64,000 bases of DNA from contig JAQISU010000036.1 in assembly GCA_029339505.1 (NCBI GenBank), positions 6,816,501 through 6,880,500 on the forward strand, written 5' to 3'. A program made the translations under genes and the position numbers. The notes below the pieces were generated by a model. That model ran no database searches. It was not told the DNA's origin and saw nothing but the letters and a program-made list of their open reading frames with translations. Each line of letters opens with the position of its first letter. Position 1 is the first letter of the stretch. Shown piece by piece: positions 31,343-44,815 of the stretch. This stretch comes from Unio delphinus. Lineage: Eukaryota > Mollusca > Bivalvia > Unionida > Unionidae.

Positions 31343-31756
31343 ACATGTTTACACGTTATACATACAAGTACAGTTTCCATGGTAACATATAATCAGTTAA
31401 AAATTAAGCGTATAAATACCTTGCATCATTCTGGTATTGAATTAATATCCTGAATGAAATCTGATTCTAGCGAGGATGAGCTAGAACAATAATAGTATGC
31501 ACAAATGTTGCATTGCACAATTATAATAATCAACAAGGAAGACAGAGTTGCTTCAAATGTTTCCCGGCAATCTTATATCTATCTCCCGTACAATAGACCA
31601 TTTTTTGTTCGGTTATGTAAAATATAGACACTTGCTTTATAAAGGTTCTCATTTGTTCTGAATTCTGTTAAAAAGGTTTGGATAAAGATTATACGATTGC
31701 TTCATAAAATATAATCACAAATTATTATCCTACTTAAAGTTTCCAATATTTGATAG

Positions 31757-32028
31757 AAAACGTGCACAATTTCCTACCATGTGAACAGAACTGTCGGTTA
31801 CTATGGAGTTGCAGTTCAAGTTGAAGACTTTGCACAAACGGGAGGTACCGTTCCTTACAGCAGCGTTCCCGTCCAATTCTTACTGTATGTGTACTCAACG
31901 AATCTAGGATGCTACAGTTTGCCAGAATTCATCTCGCCTACAAGAGGCGACCAGGAGGTTGTGTACATTACTGTTAATAATGTATACTTTGATCGTATCG
32001 TTGCCATTAGCAATGTACCTAATACAAG
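31757..32028 (+). CDS. Host gene exon: N-terminal domain, part 4
   Basis: The acceptor is TTGATAG before 31757, chosen because phase 0 then joins LNE to KTCTISYHVNRTVGYYGVAV without a stop. A nearer AG at 31789 would break phase. Continues VQVEDFAQTGGTVPYSSVPV and LGCYSLPEFISPTRGDQEVV to NVPNT. Donor AAG|GTATGT. Confidence 0.82.
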
Positions 32029-34145
32029 GTATGTCCATTATGCCATTTGTCCTTATCAGAATATACCTGCTATCCTTTTCTTTCTTGAACTCTGTTTTAT
32101 CAAATCAGGGTTCCATGATATCTGAGTATCACGGTCATTGGCAGTACAGGAAAGGGATGATGCGAACACATTGACAGGACAAGGTAGATGCTTTCTCTGC
32201 TAAATTTGTTCATTTTATTTTTTCAGTTCTTAATTAAAAGCTTCCGGCTGGTCAATTATTTAGTACGATTTTATTAAGAGCTCAACATCTTCAATCTGGT
32301 GTGATTTGTTTTGGCTTGGATCTGTACAAAAGTTGTAACACTCCAAAATGGTAGTAACTCCCCATAACAGTTTTTGTTATTCAACGGTAGATATGCACTA
32401 TAATTGTTTTAACTTATGGTAATGGTAGCCAAACACATCACATCGGTGATGCAACCTTTAATGAAGGACCTGGTACTGAACAAATCCACTCATATATGTT
32501 CTGATACCAAGTACTTATTCAAACTGCGAGACGGTTTACCATTCCTAATGAACAATAAATGTACCATTTTTAATATTAATTCTACACAATATGCGTATCA
32601 TTAAATTACAGTGTTCATATTTTCGAAAATGCGGAATGAGATGCATCTAGGTTATCCATTGATTTATGGAAATTAGGGACTCAATAACTCACTAATAATG
32701 CAGCTAATTGTACGCTCCTTAGTAAGAATATTTATTTAATAAAGAAAACATGAGCAAATTCATTAGAATTTAACGGACAATTTGTATACTTCCGATGTGA
32801 GGTGATGTGTACTAAGTTATAACATCTGAATATTTTCTCAACTGTTTCCTTTTCCGCCTTCCATACTATCATAAGAGCTTTCCGCCATACTGTTAAAATG
32901 GCAGCATATTTGGTGTAAGAAAAAAAGTTAATATAACTGTGGGAAAAAACGTCCAACGTATTGGAAAATGGTATAAACAGAGGATTCCTGATAATAACAT
33001 TAGTTCTGTACCACAGACGTGGAACAAAACCTTTGGAATGGCTTGCCTCTGCCGCAAGGAGGATGCGTACTCATTGTGGGGACAAAATATCAAAGGGCAA
33101 GGTCAGTGTGATTGAGATAAAATACATCATTTCTGTAATACGTATGCGGCTTATGGCCTTCACCAAAGTCTATGGATAACTTACATTTTGGGTAAGAAAC
33201 AATCCTATTGATTTTCATGGTCAACGAAACCTAACGAACAAAAACTGTTTTTTTTGTTTGTATAATAACTTTTTAGGTTTAGAAAGCGCAATTTTAAAAA
33301 TGTTTGTGTGGGGCATGTGCTTAAGTTACACATTAGACCTACTGTCAAAAGGCAAATGTCAAGCTCATTGTTACTAAAACAAAATTGCCTTTATGCAATA
33401 ACTTGCTCTAGAAAAAAGTTCATATGCCAAATTCTGGATTGCTTACAAGCATTTAAAAAGGAATCTCTCTCTTAAAGTCAAAGGTCACGGTCATAATAAG
33501 CCTCATTAGAACTGAAGTTTTAGACACAGTAAGTTTAGTTCAAGACCGCATACCTTATCCAAGTCATTGATGCCCATTGGTTGATAAACTTCAGAGTGAC
33601 CAATGGCAAATTAGGGCGACATTCTGTGGTAAAAGACATGGTGAATACACTGCATGGCCACGGTACTCTTCTTTAGTTCATTAAGATTTTTAAATTTTAT
33701 ATTATTATTTAGTTATTATCTCACGCAACTTAATTAATTGACCTCATCTGTTTATTTGTATTATGAGCACAGGGACGTCATTTCAAATTGTTTCGGAGGT
33801 TGGGGGTTGGTAACCTTGACGGCTTGTTAATTTTCGTATATAGGCATCATAAATTTTACAGCACATGCACATTCGAGGGGGGGGGGAGGGGCGATGTTGA
33901 CCGCTTTTTCCAAATGACGTCCCCGTTGAGCTGATTATATATTTTGTTCTGTTTTTTTTAATTTGATTCCTCTGACTTGTCCTCATTACGTGCACATATT
34001 TTATAGTAGTAAGTTTTCAGCTTACCGTAAATGCATTTTGATTTCAATATTGTTTTTTCCATAGTTAGGCATTAGATTTAATTATCTTTGGCAATGAGAA
34101 AATCAAGAATAATTTCACTGAAATAGGCCTTTACTCTACCTTCAG
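32029..34145 (+). other. Intron, 2.1 kb, no other gene recognised
   Basis: An open frame at 32961-33179 has a run KISKGKVSVIEIKYIISVI that looks protein-like, but it has no splice phase fit with the gene and no recognisable family. Otherwise AT-rich sequence. Confidence 0.45.
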
Positions 34146-34310
34146 CATAGTTGAAATTACAACAGTCTCACTGAGTGGTTTCATAAAATTAGCTTTATCT
34201 GAGTATTCCGACGTGCCAGGATCTTGGTATGTTAACATCACTTGGACCCCGACATCTTTTGATGTGAACAAATTGTACATCTTGTGTTTTACAGCTACCG
34301 ACACAATGGG
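34146..34310 (+). CDS. Host gene exon: N-terminal domain, part 5
   Basis: Acceptor CTTTACTCTACCTTCAG. Encodes IVEITTVSLSGFIKLALSEY, VPGSWYVNITWTPTS and KLYILCFTATDTMG. Donor GG|GTATAT. Beta-sandwich-like spacing (W..ItWtP....Y.lCFtAtD). Confidence 0.85.
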
Positions 34311-35264
34311 GTATATTGCTTGATTTTGTATTTTGTTTCATGTATTCTCTGTCTCTCTGCCTATTTCTCTCCTATAAAGAATTCTTTCAGGTAATAAATA
34401 CAAACCTACCGATTAATAACCGGTTTTAAACCTTGATAGGAATACATTTACCATATTATACATGTTAATGTGACAGTAGCTTCCTGATTAACGTATTGCC
34501 AAATGCAAAGTCGGTATGATGGCATTGTAGTTTAGTTTTTATGTTTGTTTATTGGATAGAGTTAATATCTTTCTAGAAAGAAATAATATTTTTTAAGCAG
34601 TATTTTGACTTCTTCAAATGTGTCATTTTGTAAAAAAGTAAGACTAAAGATGTATGTCTCACTTTAAATACTGTTTAATATGTCAACATAAATCAATTTG
34701 CATCAGTGATATATGTTATTCACTTAATTCGTTTGTCCATTCATTCGTGCGTGTTTTCCTCTGTTCGTATGTCTGCCCAGTCACAACACTAATTGATCCT
34801 TATATAATGATATCAAAATATGAACTAGGGGTCACACTTGGTATGCAGGTATATCGCACACTAACGACTTGTCGCTTTGAGAACTGTCCAGAAACTAGCA
34901 AATGTTTCTTACAAGACTGACATTTCTTCCTGATATTACGTGTACATTATTGCCCCCACTGACGTCTTCTATGAACCGAAACGAGATTATGTGGCACGCA
35001 CAATTTGGTCGCTGTGACCAGCTTTCTATGGTGTACTGAAAACTATTCAATAAATATTGACTTATGCCACGTAGACGGAAGTATCTTTTAAATGTCAAAT
35101 TATTTCAGAATGCATACGGTACTTATTTTAGAATGTATACGTCACTTGTTTAAGAATGCATATATCAATAATGCAAATATTTGCTAATCTGGCAACAAAT
35201 ATATATCATTAAAGGTGAAACAGCATACACTTATAAAATATTCCACAAATATTAACATTCTGCC

Positions 35265-35460
35265 GGGGCTGCGAATTTCCGAGTGGTCGAAAGTGCTCTC
35301 CGTTACAGATCACTACCATCTCACCTCTGTCTGCGTGGGTTCGAGTTTAAGATTTGGCTAATGTAGTTATGTGAGAATGCTAGCCATTAGCTTCTCGTGG
35401 GATGGTGGTTCTTTCCGGGCTCTTCTACTCATGTTACCAAGCCAAAGCAATGTCATAATT
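35265..35460 (+). mobile_element. tRNA-derived SINE-like copy
   Basis: CGAATTTCCGAGTGGTCGAA (A-box-like), then TGCGTGGGTTCGAGTTT (B-box-like), then the body shared with the minus-strand copy at 10845-11110 (TAAGATTTGGCTAATGTAGT). It lies 140 bases upstream of a short exon. Confidence 0.65.
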
Positions 35461-35603
35461 AACACCAAATACCCTGAATTATGACCCTGAAATTGCAAAT
35501 ATATCATACAAAAAATAAATATCATACAATTTAAATGAATGAAGGCATCATCATTGTTGTAACTTGTAACTTTGACAGGGTAGTATTAATTTTACATTTT
35601 CAG

Positions 35604-35647
35604 ACTTACCAGCCAACAAAGATGTATCAATTTGATTGTGTACCCTG
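35604..35647 (+). CDS. Host gene 44-nt exon
   Basis: Acceptor TTTTACATTTTCAG, donor CCCTG|GTACGT. Encodes LTSQQRCINLIVYP. Found because it is the only candidate that takes the 2-nt phase of the previous exon and gives the 1-nt phase needed by the next. Confidence 0.8.
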
Positions 35648-35750
35648 GTACGTGTTTTTTATATATATATTACCAACCCATATATATATAGATACCTTAG
35701 GTATGTGAGACAACCATACCGCGTGCATCATACTTACCGACAAATTTAAG

Positions 35751-35965
<215 letters not shown>

Positions 35966-37292
35966 CCTGTGTAGATACAATTTATTACACGGAGCTGTAC
36001 ATTGATTGATAGGAGTTACCTATTTCTTGCAGACCTATCTGCTACAAAATGCAGTTTGCTTATGTATAGTCTTGTTACGAATTTTTAATTCCCTTCCCTT
36101 TTCAAGACTTTAGTTCATTCACATTGATTATATAATTAACAGAGCCGCTTGAGATTTAAACTTAATAGTTGTTTTAAATAAAGACTGTATAAACAATGGA
36201 TGCGGATGAAAGCGTTCCGAATAGTAAAAGAGCGCCAATCTTTGTTATGATTGATTACAATCAAGTAATTCTAACTGAGTGTAGAACTGGCCATGTGAAA
36301 TGATCAACGGGTAATTTAAATATTAAAAGTACATGTGATTATGGACAGTATTATGCTTTTAATTATTATTGCTAATGACCAGGAAACAAAACAGCAACAG
36401 TTTGTCGAGACGAAAAGGCCGTAATGTAATTCAATAAACATTAACATAATAATGCTGGCAGCTTTACTGATTGTAAATAAAATGCTATTTGTTGCTTAAA
36501 TGGTTTAACCTGGTTTTCGAATAAACTGCTCATTTAACTTCCATGAACAAAACTTCCAGAATATCGATCGCTGTTGGCTTTTCAATGTCAAACTTACACT
36601 TAATTGGGGCATGAAAAGACAACGTGGGGTGGAATCGTAATCGTTAATTGATTATAGGGTTTGTAGTATCTTCCGCCAATACTTTGTACTGATATTGTTG
36701 CATCATAGAGCTACATTAAATCTGGTTTTCACTTTATCACATCGCTTGGATTGTCTTGCTTAAAACTATACCGTACTTCCACTCTGATTTGGTCATGTAT
36801 TTCTCGGGGATCTTATATAATGATCGTCCAAATAATATTGATCGACGAGATGCGAAATAAAGTGTGCAATCACTATTCAAAGGTATGTACAATCTAGTTT
36901 TTAAAAAAAAACATCTGTTGCTATAATAGTGGTACGCATTGCCCACATGACCTGTACGATTGAGATGGCACACACCTGATAAAATCTATTTTTTGACTGG
37001 TCAGTCTACTTGCAAATTTTACCTTAATGCATCCATCCGTTTCTAGATTCTCTCTCTCTCTAAAACCCCAACAAAACCATTTGAGCTGTATTATAGCCTT
37101 GTACTTGAACTTGTACCAACTTGAACTTGCAACTAGTGTCTCACACAAACTCGTGCACATATTTAGACATGTGGATTCATTTCCATTGAATATGTGGCAT
37201 ATTATATGATGAAATCTTTTTATCTTTTCTTTTGGTTTTCCCTTTTAACCAAAACCAAGGATCTCATTCTCTCATACTCACATCTCTTCTCC

Positions 37293-37303
37293 CCCTCTCT
37301 CTT

Positions 37304-37337
<34 letters not shown>

Positions 37338-37360
37338 ACTGTTTATTACGTTTATTATCA

Positions 37361-37421
<61 letters not shown>
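37293..37421. repeat. (CT)n and (GA)n facing runs, long hairpin
   Basis: A pyrimidine run (37293-37336, some CTTT interruptions) and a GA run (37363-37421) are separated by about 26 bases, so the transcript could fold into a stem of over 30 bp. Confidence 0.9.
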
Positions 37422-37424
<3 letters not shown>

Positions 37425-37654
37425 GGATATCGAGACATTCAATTTTAATTTATGAAAGCTGCATCTCCAGTTAAACTGAGGATTGTGTTTCAACATTTTC
37501 AAATGTAGAATACAATTTTTTGTATCACAATTTATAAACAATTTCCTTTGTCCGTTTCTTCAACTGCAACCGAAATTGAAAGATTGTCTTTCCATATGGT
37601 GATATTTGTTCACATTACAATGTGTTGTTTATGACTTAATCGTTTATATTTCAG

Positions 37655-37678
37655 ATGTCGCAATCAATGGCTCAAACG
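37655..37678 (+). CDS. Host gene 24-nt microexon
   Basis: Acceptor CGTTTATATTTCAG, donor AACG|GTAAGG. In phase it encodes about VAINGSN and joins exactly to the NIDO exon. Both neighbours' phases demand an exon of this kind. Confidence 0.78.
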
Positions 37679-38649
37679 GTAAGGGGTGATTGTTGATTTT
37701 AGTTGAATTTTTATTTTCGTTCCTTGCACAAACTCCTGATCTGATATGTAAGTAGGAATATAAACAAGAAAGAGTGAAAAATCTTCAACTGGCGGAATTG
37801 GAATATTAAGAATATTGGAATATTTAAGAATGATAACTCTTAGTAATGATTGTGTCGTAATTAAGACACCAAAACATCTACATTGACCAACATGCCTTCA
37901 TATTTAAGTCACGTGTTGATCAATGCGATTGGATTAAATGTAGACAGATCTAAAGTTAACTCAAAAAGGTTGTTACAATTATGTCCAGTGATAAAGCTGA
38001 GACTTAAGTATTGCCTCTTAAATCAAGTGCTGGTCTACATTTCAATGGCGGTAAAAAGTGACAAAGCTCATTTAAAATGTTGAATAATGATATATTTATT
38101 AGATGTGAGAATTGACTAACACAAGGGAGTTCTATCATCTTTTCACCTATTTCTCTTGCTACTCTATTTGTTTACATTTTTTCCATTTGCCACAGACTTG
38201 TGTAGGAGAAAAGAAAATAAAGAATAACTAAAAGGACATGCATTCATGGATGTCTTTAGCTTATGCCACTCATGTCGTTTATATGACTGCAACAATTAAG
38301 CACAGCGACAACATTGGTACTGTTTCAGGGCCATATATTATCGACTTTTTATTGGAACGTCCATGTCTATTATCACCGCAAACAGAATAAGAAAAAAATC
38401 TAATGCAAATAATAGCCATTTTTAACTCCCAAGACTTGCTTTATTAGGTCACAATAACTTTATGATGACCAACGATATCTTCGATTGTATTTCATGACAA
38501 AGTTGGACAAATAACATGAATAATCAAATGTTGATTCATGAAACGTAGTTGATGCATATTTGCAAGATCTACCATTGTATAAACTAATTGTCTACTTCTA
38601 TCTACCTAGAGTTAGCGAATTTGGAAAGTATGACTGATTGTCTCTGAGT

Positions 38650-38830
38650 CTCTTTCCGAGTGTTCAAGTAATTGGACTTCTTTTGGAATAAGGCTTAGAC
38701 GTTTTGAATTATCTATGCTGACATTGACGGACGGGTTGTGTATTGGAATGAGGCCTAGACGTTTCGAATAACATGCGCTGACACTGAATGACGGGTTGCG
38801 TGTATTGGAATGTTGATAAAGTCTGAACCC
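38650..38830. repeat. Tandem repeat, about 70-bp unit
   Basis: About 2.5 copies with GGAATAAGGCTTAGACGTTT / GGAATGAGGCCTAGACGTTT cores, in the intron 37679-39723. No other gene is seen in that intron. Confidence 0.65.
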
Positions 38831-39723
38831 GTTTAACACGAAAAGTCACAAGAGCAATGAAAACTTTTAACATGGTTCCATGCAACTAATCGCACATTTT
38901 TTAAAAACAAAATTGAAACTGCACCATGACATAATTTCGATAATAAGAAAGATATAAATTTGTACCCATATAAATGTAGGTGATACATTTCAACCTCTTT
39001 TCAACGTCATTTCTTTTAAATAAGAAAACAATATACAAGTAAACAAATTATCTCTAAAATTTTAATATATTCAAATTTAGTGCGTTGTTTACTAACGCGA
39101 CGTTAGGGTAATTATCAGGTTGAATAAATATGTAGAGCTAATATTTATATCTTTCCGATTCCCACGCAAATTATTAATTTGGCATATTACCCTATTATCC
39201 CATTTTATAATTAAATACATTATACTGATCAGAATATCTCTCTTACTACCTTTTTATTTATACAAGTCTGCATTAACTATAACACGACCGTTAATTTGTA
39301 TTTTGGATTAATCTCCTACATATACTTGTTATTCTGCCCGAGTTCGTCTATTTGTTCCTCTGTTCTCTTTATACGTTTTCCCAATGTTTTTTTTAAATTC
39401 CCATCATTTGGAAATGGCTGCAATCATATAATGCCTTGAGCAACATTGGCAATATCTTTCTGCATCGTATGCAACCTGAGAATGGTTGCCATAATAATTC
39501 TTTCTACGTGCATGAAATGAACTAATGAGCCAGTTCGAAAAATAAGATTCTCATCACTGAACTATATTAAAATGACAAAACGTTTCCAGATGTAAAGAAA
39601 TGCGTAAAATCTCTTCTAAGTACTAGTAATTATGTGTAGACTATGTTATTATTTTAAATTTAGCATGCTCTTTGATTGTATATGAATAGTATAAGGTTTT
39701 ATTTTACATTCAATCTACTTCAG

Positions 39724-39848
39724 GAATACAATTTGATTTTGGGTTAACCAAAGACGACAGTTTTATCGGAGTGAATGATGGGAAATGTAAACTTGTTTCC
39801 AATGAATATGAAGTCCCAGTGTTTCGTTCGACCCATTCAAAGATATTT
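39724..39848 (+). CDS. Host gene exon: NIDO domain start
   Basis: Acceptor CAATCTACTTCAG. Encodes IQFDFGLTKDDSFIGVNDGK, then EYEVPVFRSTHSKIF. Donor TTT|GTAAGA, phase 0. The 'fG..kDDs...nDG' pattern is the NIDO domain start (nidogen-type extracellular domain). Confidence 0.87.
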
Positions 39849-40125
39849 GTAAGACTTTATTTTCGTCTTTTCTACAGAGATTTATGTTTTCATTCATAAT
39901 TGTGCAATATCAATTATCTTGGTAAATCATATTACTTTTTTCTAATCGTAGATAAACTAATTAAGTTACATATTATAGTAATGTGCTTTAAATTTGAGGT
40001 CATTTAAGCTGTGTTTTTAAAGTGGAAAAAAAACGACACACTTCTAGCATACAAAACAATCTTAACAGAATTAAAGACATAATCATCTTGCGTACAACAT
40101 TGATACAGAACTGCAGTTTAAAAAA

Positions 40126-40126
<1 letters not shown>

Positions 40127-40209
<83 letters not shown>
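40127..40209. repeat. (GT)n-(GA)n microsatellite
   Basis: GT to 40149, GA to 40209. Confidence 0.95.
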
Positions 40210-40213
<4 letters not shown>

Positions 40214-40432
40214 ACATGTGTAGAGGAACTGGTAACTTATACAACACTATAATATATCTCACCTAGTATTCGAGTTAAATTATGCTATTTCATTCAGTAC
40301 AATGTTTTTACTCCTGAAAAGAATAAATAATTAATACAAATATTAATTTTCTTGATTACATTCATATGACATGCACATTAGACATATTGAGGCTTTACAC
40401 CCAATCCAAGCTTTTTTTTCTTATGTCAAAGA

Positions 40433-40740
40433 AAGACAACTCGTAAAGCTTCTGTGAGATGGGTATGATTTACATCGCTAAGACCAAGAAGGAATTGCGA
40501 TCATTTCTTTTTACGAATGAATATGCTTACGTGAGATGGGTGGGATTTATGTCGCTAAGACCAAGAAATAACTGCATTCAGTTCTTTGTTGCGTTAGGTA
40601 TGCTTTCTTGAGATGGGTAGGATTTAGTCGCGTAGACAAAGAATGAACTGCGTTCATTTGTCTTACGACTGAATATGCTTCTCGGAGATTTGTAGGAATT
40701 ATGTCGCGTGGATTAAGAAGGAACTGCGTAGATTTCATTC
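40433..40740. repeat. Minisatellite, about 80-bp unit, four copies
   Basis: Diverged units around GAGATGGGT.GGATTTA.GTCGC.AAGACCAAGAA, ending about 90 bases before the next exon. Confidence 0.75.
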
Positions 40741-40832
40741 TTATACATGAATATTTAACTGATATTACTTACCTTCGTGAAAATTACGCGCGAGATCCAA
40801 CAGGAATACATGTCTTCTTCCTTTTTCAATAG

Positions 40833-41150
40833 GTTTGTGTCAATGGCATTATTACGTTTGATAAGCGTTTTGAATCACCTGGAACAGTTAATGGATCTGA
40901 TTTACAAGGAAGAACAATATTGGCGCCATATTTTAATGATATAGACCGGGGCAGTTTACGGCACGGAGGAAACGTGTACTACCATGTATACAATTCAATA
41001 AAAGGCGATATCAATGAATCGTCTAACGTGAGAACCGCCCAAAATATTATTCAGCAAACTCTAGGAGACGGAAACTTCATTGCTCAATTTGCTCTGTTCG
41101 TTACGTGGCATCAACTTCGTCCAACAAGAACAAAAACTGGACAAAATGAG
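40833..41150 (+). CDS. Host gene exon: NIDO domain core
   Basis: Acceptor CCTTTTTCAATAG, donor GAG|GTAGGA, phase 0 at both ends, 106 codons. Encodes VCVNGIITFDKRFESPG, then TILAPYFNDIDRGSLRHGGN, VRTAQNIIQQTLG and FALFVTWHQLRP: the NIDO core with 'ngiitF', 'ApyfnDid' and 'fvtW' landmarks. Confidence 0.92.
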
Positions 41151-42144
41151 GTAGGATAATACCAGATTTATAACGGTGTGTATCCGTTTAGAGTGAGTAC
41201 ATTGAAATCTAAAGCATATTTTTGTGACAAAAGTAACAACCAAAATGACTTCTCGACCATCGTCACATTTGGTTGAGCAGGAAAACGTAAACATAATATC
41301 AAATGTTCGGGTCTATAGAGTCTTCATTTGAGATTTTACAAAAAATAATTACATGGCTAATTTTGCTTCATTGTAGTTTTGTTTGTGTTTCTATTCGCTT
41401 CTCAATAAGCGACTAAAAATATTACATTGCACATCCTGCTAAAAGAAAGTTTAAAACAAAAATAAGCGTTTATTTGTAAATGCTTTCATCCAGGTGTCAC
41501 AAAGTTATTAGTAAAAAGCAACGAAAAAATCAGTTTATTTCAAATAATAAAGTAGATTCATTGTTGTTTTCAATATAAAGAATGAACAAGCAACGAAATT
41601 ATGAGTTTGTTTAAAATATTACACTAGATATATTTTTATTTCCAATATAAGTAATGAACAAGCCCTAGTTAGTTGCTTAGATCAGCAAAGACCAGGGGGT
41701 TTATATTGTACTCCCTCCCTCAATCAGGTGGAGAGTTACCTGCCCCTATTTTGTAACCTAATACACGTTACATCTATGATATGAACATTTGATATGACGG
41801 CAAGATTAAACTTCAGTCTGAAATATGCAAGACTGTAAAAGTAATTTTGCAACTTTGTCATTTCAATAATCTAATTGACCTACTGGGGATGGGCCCCAAA
41901 GACAATATAACTCCTGCCGATGTGCACCATATCAGGAACATATACACCAAATTTGGTGAATATCGACCTAGCAACGATAGATATGGTTAATGAAGGATGG
42001 ACACTAAATAGGAATGAATCTTGATGTTCGTGTCTAAAACACAATAATACCGTTTTAATATTAATTTACTATATGAATTCAATATTTGTTGAAAATCGTA
42101 ATAAATTGGCTAATTTTAAAGTTCGACATTTTCTACCTTTTCAG
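41151..42144 (+). other. Intron, no other gene seen
   Basis: A non-coding stretch at 41880-41990 (CTACTGGGGATGGGCCCCAA and following) looks like a dispersed repeat, but no second copy was seen here. Confidence 0.4.
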
Positions 42145-42340
42145 CGAATGAACTTTCAGCTTGCTCTTGTAACGGATGGCGTTCATACTTTTGCATTTTA
42201 TGTTTATCCCAAAAATGGCATGACGTTGCAAAACCAGCAGGTGTTCATAGGGTTTACAACTAAAGACGGTGAAAAATATGTGGATTACAGGTCCTTTACT
42301 TCATCTGCCCTTGCCATTGATGAATTAGCGATATCGTTTG
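42145..42340 (+). CDS. Host gene exon: NIDO domain end
   Basis: Acceptor CTACCTTTTCAG, donor TTTG|GTAAGT. Encodes RMNFQLALVTDGVHTFAFYV, then VFIGFTTKDGEKYVDYRSFT to LAISFG, the 'NtFQ..l.tDG..tf..f.Y' half of NIDO. Confidence 0.92.
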
Positions 42341-42503
42341 GTAAGTCTTATTAAGGCTGACCTCTACTAAATGGAACAAATCAATTAATTTTTTTTAGCA
42401 TGCCTATTTACATAGAAAAGCATAGGAATCAGTTTTTTTGTCTGATTTTTGTTTCTAAATGTACTTAAATGAAAAAGTTGCTAAAACATGTCGCTATAAC
42501 ATG

Positions 42504-42508
<5 letters not shown>

Positions 42509-42580
<72 letters not shown>

Positions 42581-42596
42581 ATACTCACACACACAC

Positions 42597-42676
<80 letters not shown>
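42509..42676. repeat. Two (AT)n blocks
   Basis: 42509-42585 and 42601-42676, separated by CACACACACATG. Open frames here are microsatellite artefacts. Confidence 0.95.
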
Positions 42677-42678
<2 letters not shown>

Positions 42679-43749
42679 AACAAATTCTGTGCCTTTGTCG
42701 CTTTGCCATCGAAGAGGGTGACAACCATTTTGTTTCAACACCTATTTATGGGTTCGCAATAACTCGCTGTTCGATGTGGAAGTCAATGGCAGAAACCAGG
42801 CAAATTTGAAAAGGACGTCTTTGACACACAATACATATTTGTAGCCACGATTGTAGGTTGCCAAATAAGAGAACTAGGCTGTATCGGCATGCCATTGATG
42901 ATTGATGCATTCCACTTGAGTGTGGGAAAGTATATGTCGAAAAATATATATGTTAGTATCACACACTAACTGAAATCGCTCCGGAATTATTTAACAGGAA
43001 GATAGCAATGCAGATAGTTGAATCTAATGGTTATGAGTGTGTAAATACCAGTCAACAAATTTCGTGTTATATTCAATTTTTTAAAAGAATTCAATCCACT
43101 AGAATTTCATTTATATCACACGTCATGTCATGTCATTTTCCGTTATTTCTAACCCTACAATAAACCATCATTGTGCATCCGCAAACATCTGTAAGTTTAC
43201 TTTAAACTTCCTGGACTTTGGCAGACACAAAATTTGTGAAGCTAAAGGAAATGTTTTGTCAATCAAATGTTTCCAAAACATATGGTATATGTAAATCAAA
43301 TTCTTCCTTGAGAGATGAGACATAACCGTAGTCTACAACTGTTGATTTTCTTTGAAACAAACCTTATCCGGGGTTTAAATACGGCTACGTTATTTATTTA
43401 TTTAATATTGTAATGTCTAAATATGTTTGAGATTTCTATTCTTTTTTTAGAATGTTACAACTACATCATGATTATGAATACGGAAAGAGAACAATATTCA
43501 ATTCTGATAAACTGAATAAAGAAACAAGACATAACATTTTACATTTCCTTTCTGCTCCGTAGTCAAAATCCATCATTTTAGTACTGGGTAACCGTTTTGT
43601 CCATGATGTACCCTCTACATGAAGTACAACGCATGTACAAACAAGATAGATTTGGCCGTTTTATCGGTCTCCAAGAACTAATGCCTCTCCCACATTAACA
43701 TTCTGTATTATCCTTTTGGATACTTAAAGGAGAAGAGTTTACTCTTTGG

Positions 43750-44045
43750 AACACATGCAAACATACAAGACATATACTATACACGCAACACATGTACTAT
43801 GCACACAACACATGTACTATACACATAACACATGTACTATCCACACAACACATATACTGTACACACAACACATGTACTATATTCACAACACATGCACTAT
43901 GCACACAACACATGTACTTTACACTCAACACATGTACTATACACACAACACGTGTACTATACACACAACACATGTACTATACTCATAACACATGTACTAT
44001 ACACACAACACATGTACTATACACACAGCACATGTGACATGCACA
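43750..44045. repeat. Minisatellite, 20-bp unit, about 14 copies
   Basis: Unit ACACAACACATGTACTATAC, lightly diverged. Open frames over it on the plus strand are artefacts. The rest of the intron 42341-44118 shows no gene. Confidence 0.9.
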
Positions 44046-44118
44046 CAAATCAATTCTTACAGCAGCAATAGCTGACATAAATCGTTAAACTAAACTACGT
44101 GTATTGTTTATTGTGTAG

Positions 44119-44387
44119 GTTATACTGGACTGTTGCATTATCGTCTATCATTCCCGTCACTTGGTCCAAATAATTCTCGTCAAAAATGTATCAATTGGTA
44201 CTTGAATGAAAGAAAATACAAAGAGGAATACCAGGAAGGTCTAGAAAAGATGCCTTTTTGCCCCTGCGACACGTCCCATCTGGCACGTGACCAATTTTAC
44301 AGTGGTGATGATAACTTTGATCAAGGAGACGCCTTCTGCACGTACATTCGTCCTAATTGGCAATTTCAACCGAAGGACTCGGGAAAG
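44119..44387 (+). CDS. Host gene exon: AMOP domain start
   Basis: Acceptor TTGTTTATTGTGTAG, donor AAAG|GTAAAT. Encodes YTGLLHYRLSFPSL, CINWYLNERKYKEEYQEGLE, PFCPCDTSHLARDQFYSGDD and DAFCTYIRPNWQ. 'C..Wy..E....' followed by 'pfCPC' is the AMOP (adhesion-associated, MUC4 and other proteins) signature. Confidence 0.92.
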
Positions 44388-44624
44388 GTAAATTATGTGA
44401 GACTCCGACAACAGTTAACCTATCCATCTTTTCAGAACGTTTGTTCCTTCTACGTTTTAAAAACATCAAAATATCAGTAGAAATAAAACGTAAGCCGCCA
44501 TATGCTCAGCACAAGAGTTCAAGATAAAGTGATATTTTTTTTATCATAAATGCGGTCATTCATTGTTGTTTGTATTGCTGAGATCATATATATTTTTAGC
44601 ACACCTCCACGTTACCCACTCAAC

Positions 44625-44751
<127 letters not shown>

Positions 44752-44815
44752 CACACAAAGGGCTAAAATAATTAAAAGACAAAGATTTGACATTATTTAA
44801 ATATTTGCATTTCAG

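Noticed and set aside
32961..33179. Open frame with KISKGKVSVIEIKYIISVI
   Set aside because: Protein-like in part, but no homology recognised, no phase fit with the host gene and no element boundaries; kept only as a note in the intron entry.
34654..34920. Open frame with Cys residues downstream of an exon
   Set aside because: No splice sites in suitable phase and no recognisable motif; chance frame in an intron.
36033..36062. Candidate exon after TATTTCTTGCAG
   Set aside because: No donor gives the phase needed, and the 44-nt exon at 35604 plus the microexon already fit.
42459..42809. Tyr/Ile-repeat open frames on both strands, also at 44550-44771 and 63511-63774
   Set aside because: Translations of (AT)n microsatellites.
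43746..44071. Overlapping plus-strand open frames with YTQHMYYTHNTC units
   Set aside because: Products of the 20-bp minisatellite; three frames are open together, which marks a repeat and not a gene.
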